From Lactobacillus selangorensis (GTDB taxonomy: Bacteria > Bacillota > Bacilli > Lactobacillales > Lactobacillaceae), in assembly GCF_001437205.1 (NCBI RefSeq), contig NZ_JQAZ01000002.1, forward strand, positions 372,001-436,000: DNA of 64,000 nt. The letters are read 5' to 3'. A program made the translations under genes and the position numbers. The notes under the pieces are model-generated. The model saw only the letters and a list, made by a program, of their open reading frames with translations. It searched no databases and was not told the DNA's origin. The first letter of the stretch is position 1, and each line of letters starts with the position of its first letter. Shown here one piece after another: positions 8,229-16,664 of this stretch.

Positions 8229-8324
8229 TTATTTTTTGTCGTGTGTATCTAACCAAAAGCTAAACCATGCAACAAGACAACCCACTACTAGTGGGCAGAT
8301 AATAGAAAATGGTAAAAATATCAT
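8229..8324 (-). CDS. Fst/Ldr-like type I toxin peptide, 31 aa
   Basis: This short ORF encodes a hydrophobic peptide with the hallmarks of the Fst/Ldr toxin family of Gram-positive type I toxin-antitoxin systems: a short start, a membrane helix containing PLVVGCLVAWFSFWL with the conserved Pro and Val-Gly, and a charged tail (DTHDKK) after the Trp-Leu. Such peptides insert in the membrane and are toxic unless the antisense-like RNA blocks translation. The start is the ATG at 8324; no good ribosome site is visible, which is a weakness. The shared terminator, the converging RNA promoter and the related decayed locus at 27257-27340 support the call. Confidence 0.7.
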   Translation of the reverse strand: MIFLPFSIICPLVVGCLVAWFSFWLDTHDKK

Positions 8325-8530
8325 TTTAGAGCAAAAAAAGTGATTTAAATTTTGTTTTTTGAGCATTTTTTGAATGCGCTTACAATTAGGCGTTTATTTT
8401 TTCAAAAATCATAAAGATTTTTATAAATACTGACACCAAAAGTCGCAAAAAATTCGTTATGCTAGGGTCATCGATAGATAACTTGCCAAATTTCTTTGTT
8501 GAAGTGATTGCTGAAAGTAGGTGACCCCAC

Positions 8531-11346
8531 ATGCATAGTCAGATGACAACTAAAAAACAACGCTTGATTTCAGTCAGCTTGATTTTCTTGCTGCTGATGA
8601 GCGCTTTTTGTTCGCTCTTTTCGCCCCTTTTTCAAGTTTCGGCGGCAACGGAAGCCGCTAAAAATACGATCAGCGGCCAAAACATCCAGCTGATCTTCAG
8701 CAATCAAACACAAGACGACCAGACTGAATGGCATCTCACTTTCAAAGGAACGGCTTCATTGGGAAAACTGCGCTTCCAGCTGGCCGATCAAACGGATCGC
8801 CAGCCCTTAACAGCGCTGACTCAGGACAAACAGACTTTGAAAGCTGACTCGGAAGGCTATTTTGAGCTGACAGCCGACCAGTTGCAGGAGATTACCTTTA
8901 CAACGCCGGCTGGAGAAACACTGCAAGCCGATGTCACCGAATCGGACCAGACCGATCCAACTTCATTCAGTGGCGTTGCCAAAGAATATTATCGGATTGC
9001 AGCCGATGCAACCGTCAGTGAAGACCCAACGGCGGCCAGTTCAACCAGTGAAAGCCAGCCAGCAGCTTCTATTAGCTCCTCCTCTAGTTCGGAAAGTTCA
9101 TCCAGTTCAAGCAGCACTCCAGCCGAAAGCAGTTCGGCAACTGAATCCGATAGTCTTGGTTCAAATGCTGCCAAGCCGCTGCTGGCCAGCGATTTAACTG
9201 GGTCAGCCACCATTCCAGGTGATGCCATCGAGCTGAACGATGCCTTTTCGGCAGTTAATCAAATCGGAAACGGCTATACAACGACGACGATTAACGATGG
9301 CAGCAACAACAATATTCCATACACAGATTATCGCTCTCTGGCGGGCAAAGTTACACGTCGATCTGGTCTAAGAAAAAACTCGATTTTGCCAAATCATTTG
9401 CCGGCAAATCCTATGTCAATTTTGGGACGGAACCAGCGGACGGGTTTGCATTCGTGATGCAAAACGATCCACGTGGCGAGGCAGCGCTCACTTCAGCAGC
9501 TCAGGATTCACGTGATGGCCAGACGTTAGGAGTTTACGGTGGCGGCTCTTATAGTTATGGAACCAGCAGCATTGCCATTAAAAATTCCGTTGCAATTGAA
9601 TTCGACTTGAACTCCAACCAGAATGCTGGTACCGACGGCCAGAATTTCGACTCAAAAGTCACATCTGAAAAGATGCATCTGGCGTACTCATTTCCAGGCG
9701 ATGCGGCCAGCTATAGTAATCCGGACGGCGATCGAGCCGTCCTGAATCATTACGGGACATTGTCGCTAGATGGCACTCAAAACGGCAACTGGTACGAATT
9801 CCATTACGCCTACGATCACTCCTCCGGCAACTTTACCTACTATTTAAAGGACCCAGGCGGAACGACACAGACGGCAGTAACGACCATTCCTAGTGCTGCG
9901 CTTGAAAAAGAACTGCAACTCAGTGCTAATAATAACCAGGCTTACTGGGGCTTTACCGCTGCCGATGGTGCCGTTTCCGGCCAAACCAAAATTGCTTTTG
10001 CCGATCTGCCGATTGTGCAAGATATTTCGCTGACCAACGATGTTCAAAATTCCGCCGGCAAATCGATTGTCGTCCCTGCCGACGATGAAACAAAGGAACC
10101 ATCCATCAGCAAAAACGACACGGCACAATTCAAAGCAGCATTTCACTATACGGCCAATTCTGCAACGACCCTCAAGGGCTTTGTGACCAATTTTGAAACA
10201 GCAGTCGTCAAACTGCCGAAAGCTTTAAGTACGACGGCAAATGCACCGACATTAACCATCACTCACAGCGATGGGACGACTACCGTTATTTCCGGCAGTG
10301 ATCTGAATGCCACCGTCTCGCAAATCAATCAGAAAATTACGTTTCTCCCTAATTCTCCTGTCACTATTAAAAATGGCGATCAACTGGAATTATCCGTGAC
10401 GTTGCCAATGGTCACAACCTTAACCGCCGATACGAAAACATATTTTACGAGTCACGTCACCACGTCCGCTTCAAATGTTGAAACGACCACGCCAGGCAAT
10501 GCGGCCTACTTCTGGGTCACGACCGGCAATCCGACGACGCTGACTTGGGATGACACCGACAGCACGGTCAAAAATAAAATCATCAACGTTGATCAGCTGA
10601 CTGACCTGACCACCAGCGGCAGTGATTGGATTGGAACGTTCTACTGGCAGGATAAAGATATTACGCCGGCGAATGCGACGTCCGAATTCAACGTCATCGT
10701 TAAAAAAGACGGTACCATTCTGAACAACACCGGCTATTCATTATCCAGCACGGCCGCTCAAAACGGCTTCTATAAAGGCGCTTTGCACATTCGGCCTGAA
10801 TATTTTGCGGATGGTGTCAACACCTTTACCATCGCCATTTATCCGAAAGGAGTGTCCAGCGGCACGCCGCTTGATACTTTGACCGTCACTTTCAATGTCG
10901 GCGGCGATCTTTCCTTCGAAGTGCTGACCGGCCAATCCGGAACTGATCCGTTGTCATGGACCGACCGCACCGTCAGCGAAACTAAGAGCGACGCCTTGGC
11001 CCGTGACGCCGACAACACCATCCAATTCAAAGTTGATGATGCGCGACAGGCCGACCGAAACTGGGCGATTCATGCATCGACTACAACGGTTGATGGCGCC
11101 GCTGCCGTCCCGTTTTCCTTGGGCTGGCGAGATGCTGCGACAGGCAGTCTGACCGATTTGGCAACAAATCCGATTGTCTTTTCCAGTACTAGCGGCGGGA
11201 CGGTTACTGGCAACCTGACCACCTCAAAAACATGGTCTAACGATGCCGGCGTTTTAATCGATAGTCCTGATTACTTGTCTGTCGGCGATTACAGCAATCG
11301 CCTGCAAGTAAATTGGCGCTTGTACAACACGTCAAACCCAGAATAG
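8531..11346 (+). pseudogene. Large WxL-cluster lectin-like surface protein (CscC-type), frameshifted
   Basis: Two reading frames together make one large secreted surface protein. The first (8531-9457) has a signal peptide (about residues 1-38, ending SAA), a beta-rich region and a Ser-rich linker. The second (frame open to 11346; first Met at 9454) carries the rest. An L-type lectin-like segment crosses the break: in the second frame, from about 9340, the residues read SYTSIWSKKKLDFAKSF, then NFG and ADGFAFVMQND, which continue the first frame's DYRSLAG. A single lost base in the GGG run near 9337-9342 explains this. The C-terminus has WRL motifs but no anchor. It heads a csc cluster with an LPXTG protein, WxL proteins and a DUF916 protein. 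It could be a true pseudogene, a slippage-regulated gene or a sequencing error. Confidence 0.8.
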
Positions 11347-11358
11347 GAGGCGCTCACG

Positions 11359-11706
11359 ATGAAAAAATGGTTGTTTAGCCTTTTAGCGCTGCTGATCATG
11401 GCGGTAGGATTGGCAGCGCATCCGACTCGGGCCAGCGCTGTGGATCGCAATCAGCAATCCGTCACCGTCGACCTAGAGGCGCCTAAAACGACGCCGCCAA
11501 CAGATACTGATGGAGCCGGCCGCAATACTGCCCATAAAAACGATGCTTCTGGAACGATTCAAGGCCAGCTTGAGCAAGTCATTCATGGTATTCTTCCGCA
11601 AACCGGTGAACAAACCAGTTTCTGGCTGGCCTTTCTAGGTACACTGCTCCTAGTGGGAACCGTACTCCTGATTCTGGAAAGGAGGCGACCGTATGAAAGT
11701 TCCTAA
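11359..11706 (+). CDS. Small LPXTG-anchored cell-surface protein (CscD-like)
   Basis: This 115-residue protein has a signal peptide (residues 1-28, ending ASA), a short Thr/Asp-rich spacer and a complete sortase signal: LPQTG, a hydrophobic stretch (FWLAFLGTLLLVGTVLLIL) and a positive tail (ERRR). Small LPXTG proteins are a fixed part of csc clusters, whose products form complexes on the wall of plant-associated lactic acid bacteria. The ATG at 11359 follows AGGAGGCGCTCACG. It lies 12 bases after the frameshifted lectin gene and overlaps the next gene by 14 bases, so the group is one operon. Confidence 0.85.
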   Translation: MKKWLFSLLALLIMAVGLAAHPTRASAVDRNQQSVTVDLEAPKTTPPTDTDGAGRNTAHKNDASGTIQGQLEQVIHGILPQTGEQTSFWLAFLGTLLLVGTVLLILERRRPYESS

Positions 11707-12238
11707 GTATCTGCTCCTGTTGACGCTGATGCTGCTGTGCCAAACAAGCCAGCCGGTTGCGGCCGCCTCAAACAGCACGTCCGTCAAGATTGCGATCACC
11801 CCGCAACCGCTTGAAATTACCAGTACGACCGTCCCCAAATTTAGCGGCCGCATCCACACTGATCAAACGCAAACGCTGGTTTCGCGCCAGCCGTTAACAA
11901 TCAAAGTCAATGATCAGCGGACCCGTCAGACCAATCCATGGATGCTGCGTTATCAAATTTCAGCTTTTAAAAATGGCACGCACAGCCTTGGTAATGAGGT
12001 CCATCTCAAGATCGGTCCAGGGCTCCTGACGACTAGTGCACCCGCTGATTACCAGGCCCAATCGCTCAATCTGCTTCCTGGGCAAACTCAGGAATTGGTT
12101 CAGGCGCAGACCCAGCCGGACACATCTGAGTACCAGGTGGCTGCGGATGCGATCACCTTAGAGATTCCGGCGAATGCGCAAGCAGGTCAATATCAGGCTT
12201 TACAGACAATTACGCTATTGGATGTTCCAAACGTTTAA
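11693..12238 (+). CDS. WxL-domain cell-surface protein (CscB-like)
   Basis: This 181-residue secreted protein has a signal peptide (about 1-24, ending VAAA) followed by a single WxL-like domain. The first WxL motif is WMLRYQISAF near residue 83, and the C-terminal copy is degenerate (ITLLDVP in place of the usual WxL). WxL domains bind peptidoglycan non-covalently. The ATG at 11693 follows AAAGGAGGCGACCGT inside the end of the LPXTG gene. The missing second Trp is unusual. The next gene encodes another WxL-like protein. Confidence 0.75.
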   Translation: MKVPKYLLLLTLMLLCQTSQPVAAASNSTSVKIAITPQPLEITSTTVPKFSGRIHTDQTQTLVSRQPLTIKVNDQRTRQTNPWMLRYQISAFKNGTHSLGNEVHLKIGPGLLTTSAPADYQAQSLNLLPGQTQELVQAQTQPDTSEYQVAADAITLEIPANAQAGQYQALQTITLLDVPNV

Positions 12239-12279
12239 AAACTTAAAAGAAGTCACCACCAAATTGGAGGAATTTAATC

Positions 12280-12834
12280 ATGAAAGCAACTAAATTATTC
12301 GGCTTAGGCCTCGCAAGTTTAATGGTTTTTGGATTTACTGCTTCTAATGTGCATGCGGCGGGTGTCGTTGGGACAGATGCAACGACAACAAATGTTACGA
12401 TCAAAGATGCCGATACGGCTAATCTCATTCTGAAATCGACACCCTCCCTCTTTTCATTTGAAACGTCATTGAATGACACTGGTTCGTACACCCTTGCTGG
12501 GACGAATAAGGACAATGAACAAATCGTCGTTTACAACGATAAGAGCGACCAATCTTGGACTGTTTCAGCAGCCTTGACCGATAATTCCTTAACCGCAACT
12601 AGCGGGACTTATACCGTTTCCACCTTAAGCTTTAACGGTGGCGATGCAATCGGAACAGGGGCAAGTAACGTAGTGGCAACGAACCCAACTGGGGCTACTA
12701 ACTCTGGGACAATCGGAACTGACATCGAAGATTTGTCGATTACATTCTCGGATCCAAACGGAACCCTGAAATCAGGCGACACCCTGACAGGAACAATCAA
12801 TTACACTTTAAATAACGTGACTGATCCTGCTTAA
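12280..12834 (+). CDS. WxL-like domain surface protein
   Basis: This 184-residue protein has a clear signal peptide (residues 1-26, ending VHAA) and a WxL-like beta domain. It has the usual SFxTSLND-like opening, a first motif SWTVSA and a C-terminal YTLNNVTDP, so the second Trp is replaced by Tyr. The ATG at 12280 follows TTGGAGGAATTTAATC, the strongest ribosome site in the cluster. Thr and Asn are abundant, as in the family. It probably attaches to the wall non-covalently with the other csc products. A weak hairpin follows it. Confidence 0.8.
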   Translation: MKATKLFGLGLASLMVFGFTASNVHAAGVVGTDATTTNVTIKDADTANLILKSTPSLFSFETSLNDTGSYTLAGTNKDNEQIVVYNDKSDQSWTVSAALTDNSLTATSGTYTVSTLSFNGGDAIGTGASNVVATNPTGATNSGTIGTDIEDLSITFSDPNGTLKSGDTLTGTINYTLNNVTDPA

Positions 12835-12848
12835 CCTGTCCCACCCAA

Positions 12849-12880
12849 AAAGGCCAGCCCCTCATCGGTCTGGTCTTTTC
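12849..12880 (+). terminator. Weak terminator inside the csc cluster
   Basis: AAAGGCCAG and CTGGTCTTT form a stem with one G-T pair, followed by a short T stretch. It could reduce transcription into the DUF916 gene. Confidence 0.5.
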
Positions 12881-12923
12881 TGCACAAAACGGTTCTCTAT
12901 TTTCACATAAAGGAGTGTTTGCA

Positions 12924-13916
12924 TTGAGAAAATTTGTTTGGTTGATCATGATGCTGTTTGGAGGTGTTCTTGGCACGATCGGAACGACTCAGGCAGCGTC
13001 GACTGAAGAAGTCGGCTATAACATTCAAGCGGTTATTCCTGAGAATCAAGTCGATCAAAAAAATTCCTACTTTGATTTGCGCATGCAGCCTAAGCAGGAA
13101 GAGACAATCCAAGTCATTGTCAATAACACCTCAAACACGAAAGGCACTTATAAAATCAAGGTCAATCAAGCATATACAAATGCTTCTGGTTTTATCGACT
13201 ATGCCCAAGCTGTTCAGCCCGATAAAACGCTGCGTTATCCCATCGGCAAGCTGGTATCAGCGCCCAAATCGATAACCGTTCCGGCCAATTCATCGAAGAA
13301 ATTCAGCTTGAAGATTAAAATGCCGGCCAAACAGTATGATGGCCAGATTCTGGCAGGCATTCAAGTCAATAAAGTTCTAAAGAAACAGAAAAAAGGAATC
13401 AGCAACGCTTATGGCTACGTTCTGGGCTTGAAACTGACTGAAACTGATAACGAAGTCGCACGCGACTTGAAACTTGTGGCAGTCAAGCCAGCTGCCAAAT
13501 TCGGCAAAACCAGTGTAGTCGCCGTCTTACGGAATCCAACCATGGATGCTTATGGTCACTTGAAGTACAAGGCTAACATCACGTCCTTGGCGACCAACAA
13601 GACCATTTACCGCAAGACGTACGATAATAATATGCAGATGGCCCCGAATTCAACCTACGATTTTGCCATGACCATCGGCAAACGACTGAAGGCTGGTAAA
13701 TACAAACTGGAGCTGACCGTTTCAGATGCCAAGAATAATAAATGGACGTTCGCCAAGCATTTCACCATCACTCAGAAGCAGGCTGATACCGTCAACAACG
13801 CCACGATTGATCAGGGCAAACCATCTTACACGTGGCTCTACATTCTGCTGGGTGTCATCGCTGCTCTATTGCTCATCGTCATTCTCCTCCTGCTGAAACG
13901 CCGCAAAGAAAAATAA
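12924..13916 (+). CDS. DUF916/DUF3324 membrane-anchored surface protein (CscA-like)
   Basis: This 330-residue protein is the CscA-type partner of WxL proteins. It has a signal peptide (to about residue 28), two Ig-like beta domains corresponding to DUF916 (VGYNIQAVIPENQVDQ...YFDL) and DUF3324, and a C-terminal membrane helix (WLYILLGVIAALLLIVILLL) with a Lys/Arg tail. The start is probably the TTG at 12924, eight bases after AAGGAG; the GTG at 12915 overlaps that site. Members of this family bind peptidoglycan and WxL proteins at the membrane-wall boundary. It is the last gene of the cluster, closed by a strong terminator. Confidence 0.88.
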   Translation: MRKFVWLIMMLFGGVLGTIGTTQAASTEEVGYNIQAVIPENQVDQKNSYFDLRMQPKQEETIQVIVNNTSNTKGTYKIKVNQAYTNASGFIDYAQAVQPDKTLRYPIGKLVSAPKSITVPANSSKKFSLKIKMPAKQYDGQILAGIQVNKVLKKQKKGISNAYGYVLGLKLTETDNEVARDLKLVAVKPAAKFGKTSVVAVLRNPTMDAYGHLKYKANITSLATNKTIYRKTYDNNMQMAPNSTYDFAMTIGKRLKAGKYKLELTVSDAKNNKWTFAKHFTITQKQADTVNNATIDQGKPSYTWLYILLGVIAALLLIVILLLLKRRKEK

Positions 13917-13931
13917 CGGTTTCATCACGAA

Positions 13932-13967
13932 AGAGGCGCAAATAATTCGCTATTTGCGCCTCTTTTT
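13932..13967 (+). terminator. Terminator of the csc cluster
   Basis: AGAGGCGCAAATA and TATTTGCGCCTCT form a perfect 13-base stem followed by TTTTT. Confidence 0.92.
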
Positions 13968-14073
13968 GTGTCCTCAGCTTAACGTTTCCTTAGCGTTTAT
14001 CACAAAACATTCACAATTTGCCCAATAAATAAACTTATTTCTGCCTAAAAAAGGTCTTGTTTACCGTTTAAAG

Positions 14074-14095
14074 TTGTTCTTATCGATAAGAACAA
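14074..14095. promoter_or_regulatory. Perfect 22-bp palindrome before the DUF3737 gene
   Basis: TTGTTCTTATC is followed at once by its complement GATAAGAACAA. It lies 33 bases before the ATG at 14128, in the expected promoter region, with TTGTTT at 14057-14062 as a possible -35. It looks like an operator for a dimeric regulator; the regulator is unknown. Confidence 0.6.
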
Positions 14096-14127
14096 AATAA
14101 CTTTTAAACACACAGGGGGTCTTTCTT

Positions 14128-15039
14128 ATGACAGAAGAAATCAATCAACAATACTTTGCAGGTGAACGGTCTTTATTTGGTGCCAACGATCTTAAAATTA
14201 AAAATTCAGTTTTCTTGGGCGGTGAATCGCCGTTAAAGGAAAGCAGCAACGTTGAGGTCGATTCATCGACTTTCACCTATAAATACCCATTATGGGAAAG
14301 TACCAATGCCATCGTCCGGAATTCCAAAATCGAGGCCGCTGCACGCGCCGGCTTCTGGTACGACGATGGTTTGACGGTCACCAATTCCGTTTTTATGGGA
14401 CCGAAGGAAATCCGCAATTCCAAACACATTAAATTGGAAGACGTTTATTTCTCCGATGGCGAAGAAACGTTATGGAACTGCGAGGATGTCAATCTCAAGA
14501 ACGTCCAGGTCAAAGGCGACTACTTCTGCCAGCACAGTAAGGATGTTTACGTCGACAACCTGACCCTCGATGGGAAATATGCTTTTGACAGCTGTGAAAA
14601 TGTCGAGGTCCACAATTCCAGAATGATGTTCAAAGATACTTTCTGGAACTGCAAGAATGTCACCATCTACGATTCCTTCTTAAGCGGAAAGTACCTGTCC
14701 TGGCACGCTGAAAACATTACCTTCATCAACTGCACCATCGAAACCGAACAAGGTTTATGCTACCTCGATCATTTAACGATGAAGAATTGTGTGATGACTA
14801 ATTCCGACCGTGCATTCGAATACAGCAGCAATGTTGACCTTGAAATCAATTCACGGATTGAAAGCGTCAAGAACATCAAGAGCGGCGTGCTCAAAGCAGA
14901 TTCCATCGGCAAACTCGTCATGGATCCGGCCAAAGTCGACGTTTCACAGACACAAATCATTTGTACGAATATCGAAGAAAATACCGATCACACCGAAGAT
15001 GATGATTCGAATGTGATCGAACATTATCAAAACGTTTAA
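14128..15039 (+). CDS. DUF3737 family right-handed beta-helix-like protein
   Basis: This 303-residue cytoplasmic protein is made of short repeats of about 20 residues, with alternating Asn/Ser, Phe/Trp and Val positions (for example IKNSVFLGG, VEVDSSTFTY, VEVHNSRMMF, VTIYDSFLSG, ITFINCTIET), typical of a pectate-lyase-like beta helix. It matches the DUF3737 family common in lactobacilli and streptococci, whose activity is not known. It has no signal peptide. The acidic tail (about 20 residues) looks longer than usual. The start follows CAGGGGGTCTTTCTT. The next gene begins 26 bases downstream, so they may be cotranscribed under the palindrome. Confidence 0.85.
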   Translation: MTEEINQQYFAGERSLFGANDLKIKNSVFLGGESPLKESSNVEVDSSTFTYKYPLWESTNAIVRNSKIEAAARAGFWYDDGLTVTNSVFMGPKEIRNSKHIKLEDVYFSDGEETLWNCEDVNLKNVQVKGDYFCQHSKDVYVDNLTLDGKYAFDSCENVEVHNSRMMFKDTFWNCKNVTIYDSFLSGKYLSWHAENITFINCTIETEQGLCYLDHLTMKNCVMTNSDRAFEYSSNVDLEINSRIESVKNIKSGVLKADSIGKLVMDPAKVDVSQTQIICTNIEENTDHTEDDDSNVIEHYQNV

Positions 15040-15065
15040 GGATAACGAATCAGGGGGGTGTCGCA

Positions 15066-16424
15066 ATGAATATTGAAATTACAGATCCATACACCGGGCA
15101 ACGCTACAAAACGTTTCCGCAGAGTTCGCCGGAACAAGTTGCAACGGCGTTACAGAACGGCGCAGCGTATTTTGAAACGGCGTTACAACAATCGCCGCAG
15201 GAACGCGCCGCACAGTTACTGACACTAGCGCAGCTGTTTCGAGACCGACAGGATGAGTTAGCCACCGAAGCCACCCATAATATGGGCAAACTCTTCCGTG
15301 AAGGCCAAGGCGAAGCACAAGCAGCGGCCAACATCGCCGAATATTATGCCCAGCATGGGCCGGCGTTTTTGCAAGATCGGCCGTATAACATCGACGGGCA
15401 GCATGCCAGCCTCGAATATACAGCGACCGGCATCATTGTCAGTGTGGAACCCTGGAATTTTCCGTACACCCAAGTGATGCGTGTCTTTGCGCCGAACTTC
15501 ATCCTTGGTAATCCGATTATCCTGAAACATGCTGCAATCGTCGGCGGATGTGCCGCTTTGTTCGAACAATTGGTCGCAGCAGCTGGCATGCCAACCGGCG
15601 CCTTCAAAAATTTATTCTTGAGCCATGATCAAGTGGATAAATTGCTGGCCGATCCACGTGTCCAAGGCGTTGCGCTGACGGGTTCGGAAGCAGCTGGACG
15701 TTCGATCGCCGCAATGGCCGGCCATAATCTCATTAAAAGCACCCTTGAGCTCGGCGGCAGCGATGCCTTCGTTGTCTTAGACGATGCCGATATTCCCGCC
15801 GCCGTTGAAGGCGCAACGGTCTCCCGATTGCGAAATGCTGGTCAAGTTTGCACTTCGGCTAAACGTTATATCGTTCGTAAAGAAGTCGCCGCTGATTTCA
15901 TTGCCGGCATCAAGCACAATTTTCAAACTCAAATTCTAGGCGATCCAAGCGACCCAGCAACCACACTAGCGCCCCTTTCGTCCCGCAGTGCCCGTGATAC
16001 CCTGCAGAAACAAGTCGATGCTGCGGTTCAAGAAGGCGCCCAAATCGTCGTCGATGGCGGTGCCGTTGCTGGTACGAATTTCTTCAAACCAATCGTCCTC
16101 AGCAATATCACCCCTAACAATCCCGCTTCACAAACCGAATTCTTTGGGCCCGTTGCCCAGCTCTACATCGTTGATTCCGATGAAGAAGCGATTCGAGTGG
16201 CCAATGCCACCCCGTATGGATTAGCTGGAGCCGTTTATTCGCAGGATATCGAACGTGCTCAAAATGTCGCCCGCCAGATGATTACCGGCCAAGTCTTCTT
16301 GAACCGGCCATCCGTCGGCGTCCCGCAGCTGCCGTTCGGCGGGGTTAAAAATTCCGGTTATGGCCGTGAAATGAGCGACCTGGGTATCCTTGAATTTGCC
16401 AATCAAAAAATCGTTGTCCACTAA
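15066..16424 (+). CDS. gabD: NAD(P)-dependent succinate-semialdehyde dehydrogenase
   Basis: This member of the aldehyde dehydrogenase superfamily oxidises succinate semialdehyde (and possibly other short aldehydes) to the acid. The 452 residues match the short SSADH type. Visible are the substrate/cofactor motif VEPWNFPYTQ, the cofactor loop LTGSEAAGRS, the catalytic Glu in LELGGSDAF, the catalytic Cys in NAGQVCTSAKR, and the end motif PFGGVKNSGYGRE. The ATG at 15066 follows CAGGGGGGTGTCGCA. It is probably cotranscribed with the DUF3737 gene; no GABA genes are nearby, so the natural substrate is uncertain. Confidence 0.9.
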   Translation: MNIEITDPYTGQRYKTFPQSSPEQVATALQNGAAYFETALQQSPQERAAQLLTLAQLFRDRQDELATEATHNMGKLFREGQGEAQAAANIAEYYAQHGPAFLQDRPYNIDGQHASLEYTATGIIVSVEPWNFPYTQVMRVFAPNFILGNPIILKHAAIVGGCAALFEQLVAAAGMPTGAFKNLFLSHDQVDKLLADPRVQGVALTGSEAAGRSIAAMAGHNLIKSTLELGGSDAFVVLDDADIPAAVEGATVSRLRNAGQVCTSAKRYIVRKEVAADFIAGIKHNFQTQILGDPSDPATTLAPLSSRSARDTLQKQVDAAVQEGAQIVVDGGAVAGTNFFKPIVLSNITPNNPASQTEFFGPVAQLYIVDSDEEAIRVANATPYGLAGAVYSQDIERAQNVARQMITGQVFLNRPSVGVPQLPFGGVKNSGYGREMSDLGILEFANQKIVVH

Positions 16425-16453
16425 AAAAAGGACCAAGTCCAACGACCTGGTCC
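16423..16453 (-). terminator. Terminator of the 43-residue gene (also usable after gabD)
   Basis: GGACCA and TGGTCC form the stem. The minus strand continues with seven T, so it works best for the small minus-strand gene. Confidence 0.7.
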
Positions 16454-16470
16454 CGCTATCAAATCTCATC

Positions 16471-16602
16471 TTAACGACGGTGCTGTTGTGAAGGCTGCTG
16501 TTCGGTGATTCGAACTGGGACAGCTTGCCGCTGGTTCCATTGCGGAACAACCAACAGTGCACCGACTGAAATAACTGCTAAAACACCTAAAAGAGTCAAC
16601 AT
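16471..16602 (-). CDS. Small single-helix membrane protein, 43 aa
   Basis: This short ORF starts with ATG at 16602, seven bases after AGAAGGA, and ends with its own terminator. The peptide has an N-terminal hydrophobic helix (LTLLGVLAVISVGALLVV) and a polar Gln/Arg-rich tail ending HRR. I do not recognise the family. The strong ribosome site, the terminator and the clean membrane-helix pattern support a real gene. It lies in the same direction as, and before the end of, the secreted hydrolase gene's neighbourhood, but it is a separate unit. Confidence 0.6.
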   Translation of the reverse strand: MLTLLGVLAVISVGALLVVPQWNQRQAVPVRITEQQPSQQHRR

Positions 16603-16664
16603 GAGTCATCCTTCTTTCTAGTTGCATGCCAACATTCTAATCCTTTCGGCCGCAAAAGCAAACT

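Noticed and set aside
8074-8343. 89-codon plus-strand ORF
   Set aside because: It runs through the antitoxin RNA, the shared terminator and the reverse of the toxin frame; it has no ribosome site and no family pattern.
7791-8530. Integration site of a genomic island at tRNA-Lys
   Set aside because: No integrase and no repeated tRNA 3' end are visible within the window.
9365-9380. Programmed -1 frameshift at A AAA AAC in the csc lectin gene
   Set aside because: The conserved SIWS segment is already in the -1 frame about 20 bases earlier, so the shift lies at the GGG run; no downstream pseudoknot is apparent.
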